Source: Vreelandella titanicae BH1 (lineage in GTDB: Bacteria > Pseudomonadota > Gammaproteobacteria > Pseudomonadales > Halomonadaceae). Taken from it: a DNA stretch of 64,000 nucleotides. A program made the translations under genes and the position numbers. This document shows, in pieces, positions 44,064-55,200 of this stretch (its first letter is position 1; every line of letters begins with the position of its first letter). The DNA lies in the NCBI RefSeq assembly GCF_000336575.1, contig NZ_AOPO01000020.1, forward strand, positions 16,634 to 80,633, read 5' to 3'. The notes below the pieces were generated by a model, which worked only from the letters and a program-made list of their open reading frames with translations, was not told where the DNA came from and did not search any database.

Positions 44064-46910
44064 TCAACGCTTCGTTGCACGCTTGCCTCGCGCGAGCAGC
44101 GGCGCTAAGAAGCGGCCGGTATGCGAAACGTCCTGTTTGGCGAGCTGTTCCGGCGTGCCCTCGGCGATGATCTGTCCGCCACCTGAACCCCCTTCGGGGC
44201 CAAGATCGACAATCCAGTCGGCGGTTTTGATCACATCCAGGTTGTGCTCAATCACCACGATGGTATTGCCGTGATCGCGCAGACGGTGAAGTACCGTCAG
44301 CAGTTGGCGAATATCCTCAAAGTGCAGGCCGGTGGTGGGCTCATCCAAGATATACAGCGTTTTGCCGGTATCACGCTTGGCCAATTCACGGGCGAGTTTA
44401 ACCCGCTGCGCTTCGCCACCGGAAAGGGTGGTGGCGCTCTGCCCTAAGCGAATGTAGGAAAGGCCTACATCTAGCAAGGTTTGCAGGCGACGTGCAATGG
44501 CGGGCACTGGGCTAAAGAACTCCAGGGCGTCTTCCACCGTCATGGCCAGCACTTCGTGGATGGTTTTACCCTTGTAATGAATGTCCAGGGTTTCGCGGTT
44601 GTAGCGTTTGCCCTTACAGACATCGCAGGGCACGTAGATATCCGGCAGAAAGTGCATCTCTACCTTGATCATGCCTTCGCCCTGGCACGCCTCGCAGCGC
44701 CCACCCTTGACGTTAAAACTAAAACGACCGGGCTTATAGCCCCGGGAACGCGCTTCTTGGGTGCCCGCAAACAGCTCGCGAATCGGCGTAAAAATACCCG
44801 TATAGGTGGCCGGGTTGGAGCGTGGCGTGCGACCAATCGGGCTCTGGTCGATATCGATGACTTTATCGAGCTGGTCGAGCCCCTCGATCTTCTCATAGGG
44901 CGCGGCGGTCAATGTCGTCGCGCGATTTAATTCGCGCGCCGCAATCGGCATCAAGGTACCGTTGATCAACGTCGACTTACCCGAGCCGGAAACGCCGGTA
45001 ATGGCGATAAACAGCCCCAGCGGCAGGCTAAGGGTGACGTTCTGCAGGTTATTGCCGGTAGCGCCGCGCACAATCAGCTGCTTTTCTGGATTGCCGGGTA
45101 TGCGGTAGGGCGGCACGGCAATTTCCCGGGAGCCAGATAAGTATTGGCCGGTCAGCGAGTTGGGGTTGTCCATCACATCTTGAGGGGTGCCCTGGGCAAC
45201 GATTTCACCACCGTGGACGCCTGCCCCAGGGCCGATATCCAGCACGTGGTCGGCGGCGCGAATGGCGTCTTCATCGTGCTCTACCACAATCACGGTATTG
45301 CCCAGGTCACGCAGTCGCTCAAGGGTTTTCAGCAGTCGGTCGTTGTCGCGCTGATGCAAGCCAATCGACGGCTCATCGAGAATATACATCACCCCGACCA
45401 GGCCTGCGCCAATTTGGCTGGCTAAACGGATACGCTGGGCTTCACCGCCGGATAGGGTGTCGGCGCTGCGCTCCAGGTTGAGATAGTCCAGCCCCACGTT
45501 GACCAGAAACTCTAGCCGGGCGTGAATCTCATGGACGATTTTATCGGCGATCTCACCTTTGCGTCCCGGCAGGCTTAAGTCGGCAAAGTAGCGCCACGCC
45601 TCGCCAATTGGAAAGCGCACAATCTCGGCGATATTGTGATCATCCACGTAAACATGACGCGACTCTTTACGCAGTCGCGAGCCGCTACAGGTGGCGCAGG
45701 GCTGCACGGCGATGTATTTGACCAGGTCATCGCGCACCATGTTGGATTCGGTTTCCCGATAGCGGCGCTGCATATTGGGCAGCACGCCCTCGAAAGCGTG
45801 TTCGCGGGTCACTTTACGGCCGCGATCGCCCACGTACACAAACGGGATCTGCTCGTCACCGCTGCCGTTTAAGATAACCTCCCGCTCGTGGCGGGCGAGC
45901 TCTTGCCAGGGCGTTTCCAGCTCAAAGCCGTAGTGCTTGGCCAGCGCCTGGAGCTGGGTAAAGTAGTAAATATTGCGCCGATCCCAGCCTTTGATCACGC
46001 CTTCGGCAAGCGATAGCTCCGGGTGGCTGATGAGCTTGTCCGGGTCGAAGTACTGCTGTACGCCTAGCCCGTCGCAGGTAGGGCAGGCGCCCGCAGGATT
46101 GTTGAACGAGAACATGCGTGGCTCAAGTTCCGCCAGCGAGTAGCCGCACACCGGGCAGGCAAAGCGCGATGAAAAGGCAATATCGTCGCGTTCACCGTCC
46201 ATAAAGTGAATCATGGCGGTGCCGTCGGCGAGGTTCAGCGCGGTTTCAAAGGACTCCGCCAAACGTTGGGCAAGGTCGTCGCGCACTTTGAAGCGGTCAA
46301 CGACGACGCTGATATCGTGCTTTTTGCGCTTATCCAGTGGTGCGATGTCGTCCAGTTCCAGCACTTGGCCATCGACCAGGGCGCGTACGAAGCCCTGGGC
46401 GCGCAGCTCGGCTAATAACTGTAAATGTTCGCCTTTGCGGCCTTTGACTACCGGCGCCAGCAGCATCAGCTTGGTGCCTTCGGCGAGGTTCATGACTTGG
46501 TCGACCATCTGCGAGATGGTCTGGGCTTCCAAGTCTTCGCCATGTTCTGGACAGCGGGGCGTCCCGGCACGCGCAAACAGCAGACGCAGGTAGTCGTAAA
46601 TTTCGGTGATGGTGCCCACGGTCGAGCGCGGGTTGTGGGAAGTGGACTTCTGCTCAATGGAGATCGCAGGTGACAGCCCTTCGATGTGATCCACATCGGG
46701 CTTTTCCATCATCGACAGGAACTGGCGCGCATAAGTGGAGAGCGATTCCACGTAGCGGCGCTGCCCCTCGGCGTAAAGGGTGTCGAATGCTAACGACGAT
46801 TTACCCGAGCCGGAGAGGCCGGTAATCACAATCAGCTTGTTACGGGGCAGCTCCACATCGATCTGCTTGAGGTTGTGGGTGCGGGCACCCCTGACCAGAA
46901 TGCTGTCCAT
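44064..46910 (-). CDS. uvrA: Excinuclease ABC subunit A
   Basis: UvrA finds bulky DNA damage and loads UvrB in nucleotide excision repair. The 948-residue protein has both ABC ATPase modules (GLSGSGKSSLAFDT near the N-terminus, GVSGSGKSTLI in the second half), both signature regions (LSGGEAQRI, LSGGEAQRV) and zinc-binding cysteine sets (CPVCGY/CPTCDG and CEACQGEG/CDVCKG). The ATG 46910 gives the standard MDSILVRGARTHNL start; an upstream ATG adds 24 residues foreign to the family. No LexA-type box was seen in front. Confidence 0.98.
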   Translation of the reverse strand: MDSILVRGARTHNLKQIDVELPRNKLIVITGLSGSGKSSLAFDTLYAEGQRRYVESLSTYARQFLSMMEKPDVDHIEGLSPAISIEQKSTSHNPRSTVGTITEIYDYLRLLFARAGTPRCPEHGEDLEAQTISQMVDQVMNLAEGTKLMLLAPVVKGRKGEHLQLLAELRAQGFVRALVDGQVLELDDIAPLDKRKKHDISVVVDRFKVRDDLAQRLAESFETALNLADGTAMIHFMDGERDDIAFSSRFACPVCGYSLAELEPRMFSFNNPAGACPTCDGLGVQQYFDPDKLISHPELSLAEGVIKGWDRRNIYYFTQLQALAKHYGFELETPWQELARHEREVILNGSGDEQIPFVYVGDRGRKVTREHAFEGVLPNMQRRYRETESNMVRDDLVKYIAVQPCATCSGSRLRKESRHVYVDDHNIAEIVRFPIGEAWRYFADLSLPGRKGEIADKIVHEIHARLEFLVNVGLDYLNLERSADTLSGGEAQRIRLASQIGAGLVGVMYILDEPSIGLHQRDNDRLLKTLERLRDLGNTVIVVEHDEDAIRAADHVLDIGPGAGVHGGEIVAQGTPQDVMDNPNSLTGQYLSGSREIAVPPYRIPGNPEKQLIVRGATGNNLQNVTLSLPLGLFIAITGVSGSGKSTLINGTLMPIAARELNRATTLTAAPYEKIEGLDQLDKVIDIDQSPIGRTPRSNPATYTGIFTPIRELFAGTQEARSRGYKPGRFSFNVKGGRCEACQGEGMIKVEMHFLPDIYVPCDVCKGKRYNRETLDIHYKGKTIHEVLAMTVEDALEFFSPVPAIARRLQTLLDVGLSYIRLGQSATTLSGGEAQRVKLARELAKRDTGKTLYILDEPTTGLHFEDIRQLLTVLHRLRDHGNTIVVIEHNLDVIKTADWIVDLGPEGGSGGGQIIAEGTPEQLAKQDVSHTGRFLAPLLARGKRATKR

Positions 46911-47045
46911 CAACACCTCGAATCGCGCGGCAAAAGCGTGATTATACGTTTGTCGGCACCCTCCCGGCAAAACCGCTTTCATAACCCAAGATAACCTGCG
47001 GCAACTCGCGACGTTTCCAGCGCCAGCCCAAACCGCTAGAATAGA

Positions 47046-47060
47046 GGATTGTCACAATCC
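47046..47060. promoter_or_regulatory. Perfect inverted repeat between uvrA and the MFS gene
   Basis: GGATTGT-C-ACAATCC is a perfect 7-bp palindrome with a 1-nt centre, 44 bp before the MFS start in the divergent spacer. It looks like a dimeric repressor operator. The protein that would bind is unknown. Confidence 0.4.
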
Positions 47061-47103
47061 ACTCTGACTCACCACATGCTTAACCACCATATAAAAGGGC
47101 ATT

Positions 47104-48483
47104 ATGCGCAAGGTTTCCGCACTATTGCTGGCCTCTGAACGACGTGCGATCAGTGGTTTGGCCGGGCTTTATGCATCGCGCATGCTGGGTCTGTTTATGG
47201 TGCTGCCGGTGTTGGCGCTGTATGCCGACACCCTTGAGGGTTCGACCCCGTTACTCGTGGGCGTGGCGCTGGGGATTTATGGTTTAACCCAGGCAACGCT
47301 GCAAATCCCGTTTGGCTTACTCTCTGACCGCATTGGTCGTAAGCGGGTGATTGCCATGGGGCTATTGATATTTGCACTCGGCAGCGTGGTCGCCGCTCTA
47401 TCCGATACCATTATTGGTGTGATTGCCGGGCGAGCGCTGCAGGGTGGCGGTGCCGTTGCCGCGGCGATTATGGCGCTGCTGGCGGATCAAACCCGTGAAG
47501 AAGTGCGCACCGCCGCTATGGCCACCATTGGGCTTTCTATTGGCGTTTCGTTTGCGATTGCGATGGTGCTGGGGCCATGGCTTGCCGCCTGGGCTGGGCT
47601 GGCTGGGGTCTTCTGGTTTACCTCGCTACTAACGCTGGTGGGGCTGCTGGTGCTATGGCGCTGGGTGCCTGCCGCGCCGCGGCGGCGACGTCACCGCGAT
47701 GTGGGCATGGATCGCCAGCAGTTTAAAAGTGTCATCACCCGCCCCGATTTATGGCGGCTGGATATGTCGATTTTTGCCCTGCATTTAGTGCTGATGGCGA
47801 TATTTGTCGCGGTACCTTTTCGCCTGCTAGACGCCGGTGTAGCGATTGAGTATCACGGGCTGGCATATCTTGGCATTATGGCGCTATCGTTTGTGGCCAT
47901 GGTGCCGCTGATAATTGTGGCCGAGAAGCAGCAGCGCATGCGTTTGATGTGCTTGGTTGCGATCGGCGCTATTGTGATTAGTTTGGCCGGGCTGGGGTTG
48001 CCACTCTCGCCAAGTTACTGGCTGTTTGTATGGCTGTTTGTGTTCTTCACCGGCTTTAACTTGCTGGAAGCGACGCTACCTTCCATGCTCAGTAAGTTAG
48101 CCCCGGCGGGCGCCAAAGGTACCGCGATGGGGGTCTACTCCACCAGCCAATTTTTAGGCGCTTTTTTAGGCGGTACGCTAGGCGGTTTACTGGCGCATTA
48201 CGGTGGCCTCAACGCGGTTTTTATTGGCTGTGCTGGGCTTGCGCTATGCTGGTGGATCGCCATGTGGCGGATGCCCGCACCGCCCCCGCTCTCCAGCGAA
48301 GTGGTGGCGCTACACGAGACCCAGGCAGATGCGCTCGACCTGTTGATGGAACACTTAGCCGATGTGGTCGGCGTCGAAGACGTAATGGTGGTGCCAGAAG
48401 AGCGTTTGGTCTATTTAAAGGTGAACCGCCAGCAGCTCGATCAGGCGGCGTTGAACAAGCTCATGGCACCCCCCAAATCTTAA
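47104..48483 (+). CDS. YajR-like MFS transporter
   Basis: The 459-residue protein has 12 predicted membrane helices and MFS motif A (GLLSDRIGRKRVIAMG) plus a second-half counterpart. After residue of about 395 a cytoplasmic domain follows (DVVGVEDVMVVPEERLVYLKVNR), resembling the ferredoxin-fold YAM domain of YajR. The substrate is unknown; a drug or metabolite exporter is likely. It lies between divergent uvrA and ssb, as in Pseudomonas. Confidence 0.88.
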   Translation: MRKVSALLLASERRAISGLAGLYASRMLGLFMVLPVLALYADTLEGSTPLLVGVALGIYGLTQATLQIPFGLLSDRIGRKRVIAMGLLIFALGSVVAALSDTIIGVIAGRALQGGGAVAAAIMALLADQTREEVRTAAMATIGLSIGVSFAIAMVLGPWLAAWAGLAGVFWFTSLLTLVGLLVLWRWVPAAPRRRRHRDVGMDRQQFKSVITRPDLWRLDMSIFALHLVLMAIFVAVPFRLLDAGVAIEYHGLAYLGIMALSFVAMVPLIIVAEKQQRMRLMCLVAIGAIVISLAGLGLPLSPSYWLFVWLFVFFTGFNLLEATLPSMLSKLAPAGAKGTAMGVYSTSQFLGAFLGGTLGGLLAHYGGLNAVFIGCAGLALCWWIAMWRMPAPPPLSSEVVALHETQADALDLLMEHLADVVGVEDVMVVPEERLVYLKVNRQQLDQAALNKLMAPPKS

Positions 48484-48555
48484 TCCAGCCGTGCCGATGA
48501 AGTGTGGCGGCGGTTGGCAATAAACTCTACATGACAGCTATTAAAGGAGCGCCTT

Positions 48556-49203
48556 ATGGCTCGCGGCATTAACAAAGTCATTCTGATTGGCAACCTCGGG
48601 CAGGATCCAGAGGTGCGTTTCACTCCCAGCGGCACCGCTGTGGCCAACCTAAACCTGGCCACCACTGATACCTGGATGGATCGCCAAAGCGGTCAACGCC
48701 AAGAGCGCACCGAATGGCACCGCGTGGTGATGTTCAATAAAACCGCTGAGATCGCCCAGCAGTACCTGAAAAAAGGCTCCAAAGTCTATATTGAAGGGCG
48801 CCTGCAAACCCGTAAGTGGCAGGATCAGAATGGGCAAGATCGCTACTCGACGGAAATCGTTGCCAACGATATGCAGATGCTTGATGGCCGTAGCGGTGAT
48901 TACCAGGGCGGTGGCGCTCCGCAAAATAACTATTCCCAGAACGCTCCTCAGAACGCCCCCCAGAATGCGCCGGCTCAAAATAATCCTGCTGCTAATCACC
49001 AAGGCGGCTATCCCCCTCAGGGTGGTGCGCCTCAAGGCGGAAATAACTACCCTGGCGGGCAGAGCCCACAACAGCCACCACGGCCCGCTCAGCCAGCACC
49101 GCACCAGGGCAACCAAGCTCCACCGCCCAACCAGCAGAACAGCAGCTACGGCGCTCCGGATCCGGGTAACTTCGACGACTTCGACGATGAGATCCCGTTC
49201 TAA
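48556..49203 (+). CDS. ssb: Single-stranded DNA-binding protein
   Basis: SSB coats single-stranded DNA in replication and repair and recruits partners by its tail. The 215-residue protein has the OB fold (about 1-112; NKVILIGNLGQDPEVRFTPSG, abbreviated to NKVILIGNLGQDPEVR), a long Gln/Asn/Pro/Gly-rich linker (about 118-200) and the canonical acidic tip DFDDEIPF. AAGGAG precedes the ATG. Confidence 0.98.
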   Translation: MARGINKVILIGNLGQDPEVRFTPSGTAVANLNLATTDTWMDRQSGQRQERTEWHRVVMFNKTAEIAQQYLKKGSKVYIEGRLQTRKWQDQNGQDRYSTEIVANDMQMLDGRSGDYQGGGAPQNNYSQNAPQNAPQNAPAQNNPAANHQGGYPPQGGAPQGGNNYPGGQSPQQPPRPAQPAPHQGNQAPPPNQQNSSYGAPDPGNFDDFDDEIPF

Positions 49204-49237
49204 AGACGCAAAACGCCTAAAACGATTAACGAGATCA

Positions 49238-49269
49238 CAATATAGCCCGCTAAAAAGCGGGCTATATTG
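49238..49269. terminator. Bidirectional hairpin between ssb and the giant gene
   Basis: A perfect 13-bp stem (CAATATAGCCCGC / GCGGGCTATATTG) with a TAAAAA loop sits between the convergent ends of ssb and the giant gene. The AT-rich lower stem gives weak U-rich character on either strand, so it can serve both genes. Confidence 0.7.
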
Positions 49270-49292
49270 CGTACCAGGCTTGGTAACCGCGG

Positions 49293-52200
49293 TTAGAACA
49301 ACAGCTCACTCGTTGATGGCTCTTGAACTCCCGTCACCCCCAGGGCATCTTCACCGCTATTAAGGCTTAGTGCTGAGGGCTGGTTCTCGCTTTGCTCAAT
49401 GATGAGTGATTGAAGATCCATTGAGCCACCATTGAAGGTTAACCGTACTACTTGTTCCCCCTCCTGCAAGTTGAGCGTCACCTCCGGCCCTTGGACATAG
49501 TTTCCCCAGTCGCCGTTATTGGGAACGCTAAGCGGGGAGGCTTGTGCGTAGAACACGCCATCTTTCTCAGCGGCGACCGTTATGCTGCGGCCAGACCAAG
49601 GTGTCGCGGTAATAAACGAGAAGGTGTGTTCGCCAGCTTCAACGACATCGACGGTGTACTCTACCCATTCATTATTGGCGATCCAACCTATGGCCTCACC
49701 GTCGCCAACAATATCCACACCTTCGCCGCGAATGCTGGCGTTACCCAGTTGGGTTTCGCTGCTATCGTTGTAGGCTATGCCCGCGCCACCCTGGTCGTAG
49801 TTGATAGCGTCGAGAAACAGGCCGTCGTCGTCAATCAACCAGGGGGTGCCCTCCTCGTTAAAGGCTTGCTGTACGTTCTCACGTTCAAGGGTGAATGATT
49901 GGAAGTCCATCAAGTCGCTGCCCGCTGACCCGTTGAAGGTTAACCGCAGGGTCTGCTCCCCGGCCTGTAAATCGAGCAACATACCGTCACTGGCAACAGG
50001 GTTGCTCCAGGAGCCAGTGTTGGGCAGCGGCGGTGAGCTGGCTTCCAGATAGAACGCCCCATTTTTTTCGACGGCGGCAGTGATGGTGACATCGCTTGAG
50101 GGAGTCGAAGCGAGGAACGATAGGCTGTAAGTGCCGGATTGGGCCACGTCGATGGTGTACTCAACCCATTCTCCAACATCAACCCAGCCGATCGCTGTGC
50201 CATTACCGACGATATCAACGCCGCCTTCACGGAAATTGCTACCTTCTTGCTGAGGATCGCTATCGCTGTAAGAGATGCCTTCACCGCCGACATCAAATAG
50301 TGCGGCATCCAGCGTGAAGCTGTCGCCCACCTCCCAGGGGGTTCCACTGTCATTGAAGGGTATTTGGCTGCCGGTAGTAGTGATCGGGGCGAGTGAGAAC
50401 GAGGCCAGGTCTTGGGAGCCGCCGTTAAAGGTTAAGCGCAGCACCTGTTCACCGGCTTCCAGTTCTACCTGTACGCTGTCGGTGGGTACAAAGGTCGTCC
50501 AACTGCCGCTGTAGTTCACGCTGACCGGCGAGGCGGTGGTGTAAGGGCTATCTCCTTGGGCGAAGGACGCAGTAATGGAGCGTGCGGCACCACCGGTCGA
50601 CCCCAGCGCCGAGAGGAAGGAGAGCTCGTAAGTGCCTGCCTGAGCCACATTGAGCGTGTACTCGACCCACTCATTGTTTTCGATCCAGCCGATGGCCGAA
50701 CCGTCACCGACGATGTCCACGCCATCGCCCCGGAAGTTGCTACCTTCCTGATTCTCGCTGCTGTCGTTGTAGGCGACATCCTGACCGCCGCTATCGTAGT
50801 TGACGGCATCCAGCACGAGGCCTTCATCCTCTACCAGCCATGGCGTTTGGTTGGTGTTGAAGGGCTGTTGCTCCTCCTCTCCCAGGTCGATCGCCTCGAA
50901 GCTGAACGACTGCAGGTCAAGCTGGCCGCCGTTGAACGTCAGTCGCAACACTTGCTCGCCAGCATCAAGATCGAACTCCAGTGGGCCAACCGTCTGGAAG
51001 CTGGTGAAGCTGCCGGTATTGGGCAGGTTGATCGAGGCACTGCTCTGGAAGTTGCCATCCTGCTCAAAAGCGGCGGTGATGGATTTTCCATTTGATGTTG
51101 CCGAGGTGAGGAAGCTCAGTGCATAGGTGCCTGCCGTTTCAACATTGAGCGTGTACTCGACCCACTCGCCATCGGCGATATAGCCCAAGGCTTCGGTGCC
51201 GTTGGAGATATCCACCGCTTCGTCGGAGCGGAACGCTGCACCCTGATGGGCGGTGGTGGTGTCGTTGTAGGCCACGCCCTGGCCACCGTTATCGAACAGC
51301 TTGGCTTCCAGCGTCAATCCACCCGCCCCGAGTGTCCACGGCGTTTCGCCTGTGTTGTAAGCAGTTTGCTCTACAGGTGCCTGGTCATCCAGGAAGTTCG
51401 GAATGCCATCGCCGTCACTGTCGTCATAGAGATCGATGCGGCCGTTGCCATCGGCATCCTCCACCCCGGTGGGGTCATAGGTCTGAACATTCTCGACCAG
51501 GAAGATATTGTCGTTGTAGTCGTAGTTCACCCCCGCATAGTCCTGAATCACGATATAGGTATTGGGAATGACGTTGCCTGCTGCGTCTTTCGCTACGTAG
51601 ACGCGAATCAGGTGGCCGTCGTTTTCGTCCCAGTTCAGGTTGGTGCCGGGGCTGCCGATAGCATCGATGGTGTCTTCGTAGAGGTTGGCATCGGGGTCAG
51701 ACCAGGAGATGTAGCCTTGGCGACCGGTAATGTCCGCAAAGAAGCCAAAGGGCGCGTCCCGATCCAGAGTGGTGGTGGTCAGCAAGTCGCCACTATTGAG
51801 TGCCCGCGGCAGCAGCGTTTGCCCATCCTGCTCGTCGTGGGCCAGTATCTCGTCACGATCCCGGCTATCCACATCGTGGATAAACAGTCGCGCCACATCG
51901 CCTTGGGTATGATATGCCGCCAACTGGGTGATCTTGATCGGCGATTGACCGTCGGCACGCTGGAAGTAGGGCGAGAGAATCTCATCCCCGTTCGCTTCCA
52001 CCAACCCGCCCTGATTCATCTGCCCCTCGGCCACATTGGTCGAGAAGCCGAAGGCATCGATGATCTCCTGTACCAGCGGCTCCTGGCCATTCTCTGACTG
52101 GCCCTGGGCAATCCCCGCCAGTTGGATCGTTTTGGTTCCCTCATCACCGTCGTTTGAGTTAATGATCAGCGTGGACTCATACAGCGTACCGTCATCGAAA

Positions 52201-55200
52201 TCCTCGGCGATAAAGCGAACGGTGACATCCAGTGTGCCGCCGGCGGGAATGAGCAGGTTTTCGGTGGCTCCCACGATCTCAAATAGGCTCGGATCGGAAA
52301 TTGCCAGGCTGCTGATCTCCAGGTCGGCGAAGCCATCGTTGGTGATGGTAAAGGTCGATTCGTCGTGGAACACCTGGCTGGCGTTGGCCGGGTTTTCTAT
52401 TCGGCTCATCACCAGGCGATCATCCGAGGGTACCCCATCCAGGTTGGTGATGGAGATCTCGCCGCCGGAAACCGGTGAGATCCCTTCAATGACAAACATG
52501 TTGTCGTTGTAGTCATAGTTGATGCCGGTGTAATCCATCACGCCCAGGTAGGTGTTAGGGATTACGTTGCCATTGGCATCCAGTGCCTGGAATACCCGCA
52601 CGGTATAGCCACGCTCAATGTCTTCCGCCCCTGGCGGTACCGTGCCGCCTCCAGTGGGATTGAGCGACGGGTCGGTTGAGAGATTGGCAACCTCGATACC
52701 AAAGATATCGTTACCGATCCAGCCGTCGGGGATTTGGTCGCGAGTGAACGTTGCCGTCGCGAATTGTCCATTGGCCTTGATAGGCAGTAGCGACTGGTTA
52801 TTGTCGCCTGCATGATCGGAAAGGATAATATCCTGGTTTTTATTGCCGGGATTATGAATCCCCAGCGTTGCTCCCCCGTTGCCGTGGTAGGCCGCCAACT
52901 GGGTAATCGTGGCCGACTCAAAGCCATCGGCTATCTTCCAGTAACGTGACATCACCTCGTCATCATTGACCGGCCGGTAAAGGTCGAAGTCGTTGAGAAC
53001 CGAGTTCTCGCCACCACCTACGGTGGTTAGCCCCTGGATGACGTTGCCAAAACCGAACACTTCCCAGACCTCGTTGACGTTGGGCTCCCAGCCGCCTTCG
53101 TCACGCGCCTGCCAGAAGCCTGCTAGGTGCACCTCGGCGACGGGGGTGTCGGCGTCGTTGGTGACCAGGCGCAGCGTTCCCTCAAAGACGCCGTCGCCTG
53201 CATCGTTAGTGGGTGGCGTATAGGCCGCGCGGTCAAACAGCACTTGCACGTCAATCGATTCTCCTGCAGCCAGTGTCAGGCCAGCGAAGATATCGGGATC
53301 GACGAGAGTGAAGGGGCCATCAAGATCGGCGTCAATAAAAACCAGCTCGTTGGTGCCGGTATTGCTGATAGTGACCGTGGCATCCTCTTTATAGTCACGG
53401 TTAGGGTTGGAGGCGCTGTCGTTCTCCAGGTAGCTGAAGTGCAAGCGGTCGGAGTAGTAGGCCGCATCGTTGCTCTGGATACCGATACCTGCATCGGGGT
53501 CGCCGGGGGCGGGCGAGATATCAAGGTAGTCGATTTCATCGACGCCATCCGCCGTGGAAACAACCCGCAGGTTGTAGGTGAGTCCCGCCTGAAGCTCGAT
53601 ATAGGCGGACTGCTCGCCGGCCTCGCCAACGCCTGGGAAACTCATCTCATCCACCGGCTGCCCGTTGAGCAGCAGCGTCAACGCACCACCATCCGGTGCG
53701 CCCGCATTGGCGGCCAGGTCAAGTTTGTAGGCGCCGTCCTCATTCACCGTGAAGTAGAAGTCGGCGGTACGGTCATTGACAGCCCGAGCACTATCGCCGC
53801 TTTCCAGCTCGATACGGCCACTGCCATCAATGTCTGCGTAAACGGGCTCGAAGGTATCCAATGGGGTATCCGCGATGCGCAGCAGGTCGACATTGGGGCC
53901 ATTGGCCCCCGGGGCTGTGACGGTAATAGTATTGCTGCCTGTGCCCAGGGTTAACTCGGTTGACTGGAAGAACCAGTTATCCTCAGCTTCGTTACTCTGA
54001 CCTGGGAAATTGAGCGTGCCAATATCGATACCGTTGACGGTGACTACCATTGGACGGTCAGCCTTGGAGGCTGCCAGGGCATAGCGGAAGCCAACGTCGT
54101 AGGTGCCAGCCTCATCGACCTCTACTGTCCAGGTAATACTCTGGTCGCTGGTGCCATTGAAATCGACGAACCCTTCACCCGAGGCGTTGCGGTCATCCTC
54201 ACTGTTGGTGATAATCACCGGCCCATCGAGCTGAGCGTTTTCAGCTTCGTAGTCGGTGTAGCCGGGCGATGTGTCTTCGGGGGCCTGTAGGATCTCCAAC
54301 TGGTCGATATTGGGGCCCGTATTATTGACGGCCTGGAAGCGTACCGTATTAAGCCCTGATACCAGCGACGCTGGGATATCCAGCGTTAGCCACTCGTTCC
54401 AGGCATCATCGCCAGTGACGCCAGCGGGTGGGCTGAAGCCGAAGGTACCTACGCTAACGTTATTGACGAATACTTCCAGCGGGCGATTAACCGTGTCGCC
54501 GTTACCGTAGCGAACTCGCAGCACTGAATCACCCGCATCGGCCCCTGATAGCTCGAAACTGAAGGTGATAAAGTCGCTATTCGTACTGCCAAAATCGGCA
54601 TAGCCGCCTAATACGCCATCGGTATCATCATTGTTACCGTCCAAACCGAAGGCGCCAGGGCGGACACCGGTTGGCTGGTTGGCTTCGGGGTTATTCACCG
54701 TGCGGATCTGAATCTCAGCACCACCACCTTGAGCAATTGATACGCTGGTACCATCGTTGGGCGTATTGTCTTCTGCCTGAATAGTGAGTAGCGACACCAG
54801 CTCATCATCAGGCTCTTCTGGGTCAACGATGACACCTCCAGGAGCGGGGTCGAGGCGAATGATCTGGCTCTGACCGTTGTTGCGGTTCAGCGTCAGCAGG
54901 TAGAGCTGGCCGGTGGCCGGGTTTTCGATAATATCCAGCGGGTCTATGTAGGTGATAACGTTACCATTCACATCGCGGAGCACTTCGTCCCCAGTGATGT
55001 TGCCTGCGGCGTCGAAAGTAATGGAGCGTATATCGTCACCACCAGAATATTCGGTGAACAGCACGCTGCCTTGCAGGTTGCCGCCAAACACGCCGCTGGT
55101 GTACTCGGTGACGCCGTTGGGAGAACGGTTCTCGCCTAATGAATAGACTCCCTCAATATCGTAGTTGGGGTCAGGGTCTTGGCCAGCAGGGTAGTTACCT

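Noticed and set aside
46911..47103. SOS (LexA) box in front of uvrA
   Set aside because: No CTGT-N8-ACAG-like palindrome was found in the spacer.
48791..49363. Open frame of 190 codons overlapping ssb
   Set aside because: It is an out-of-frame shadow of the ssb linker (Arg/Thr/Pro-rich translation) and crosses the terminator and the end of the next gene.
51246..52097. 283-codon open frame antisense to the giant gene, plus several similar ones
   Set aside because: Long antisense frames arise from the GC-biased codon use of the giant gene; no start signal or recognisable domain.
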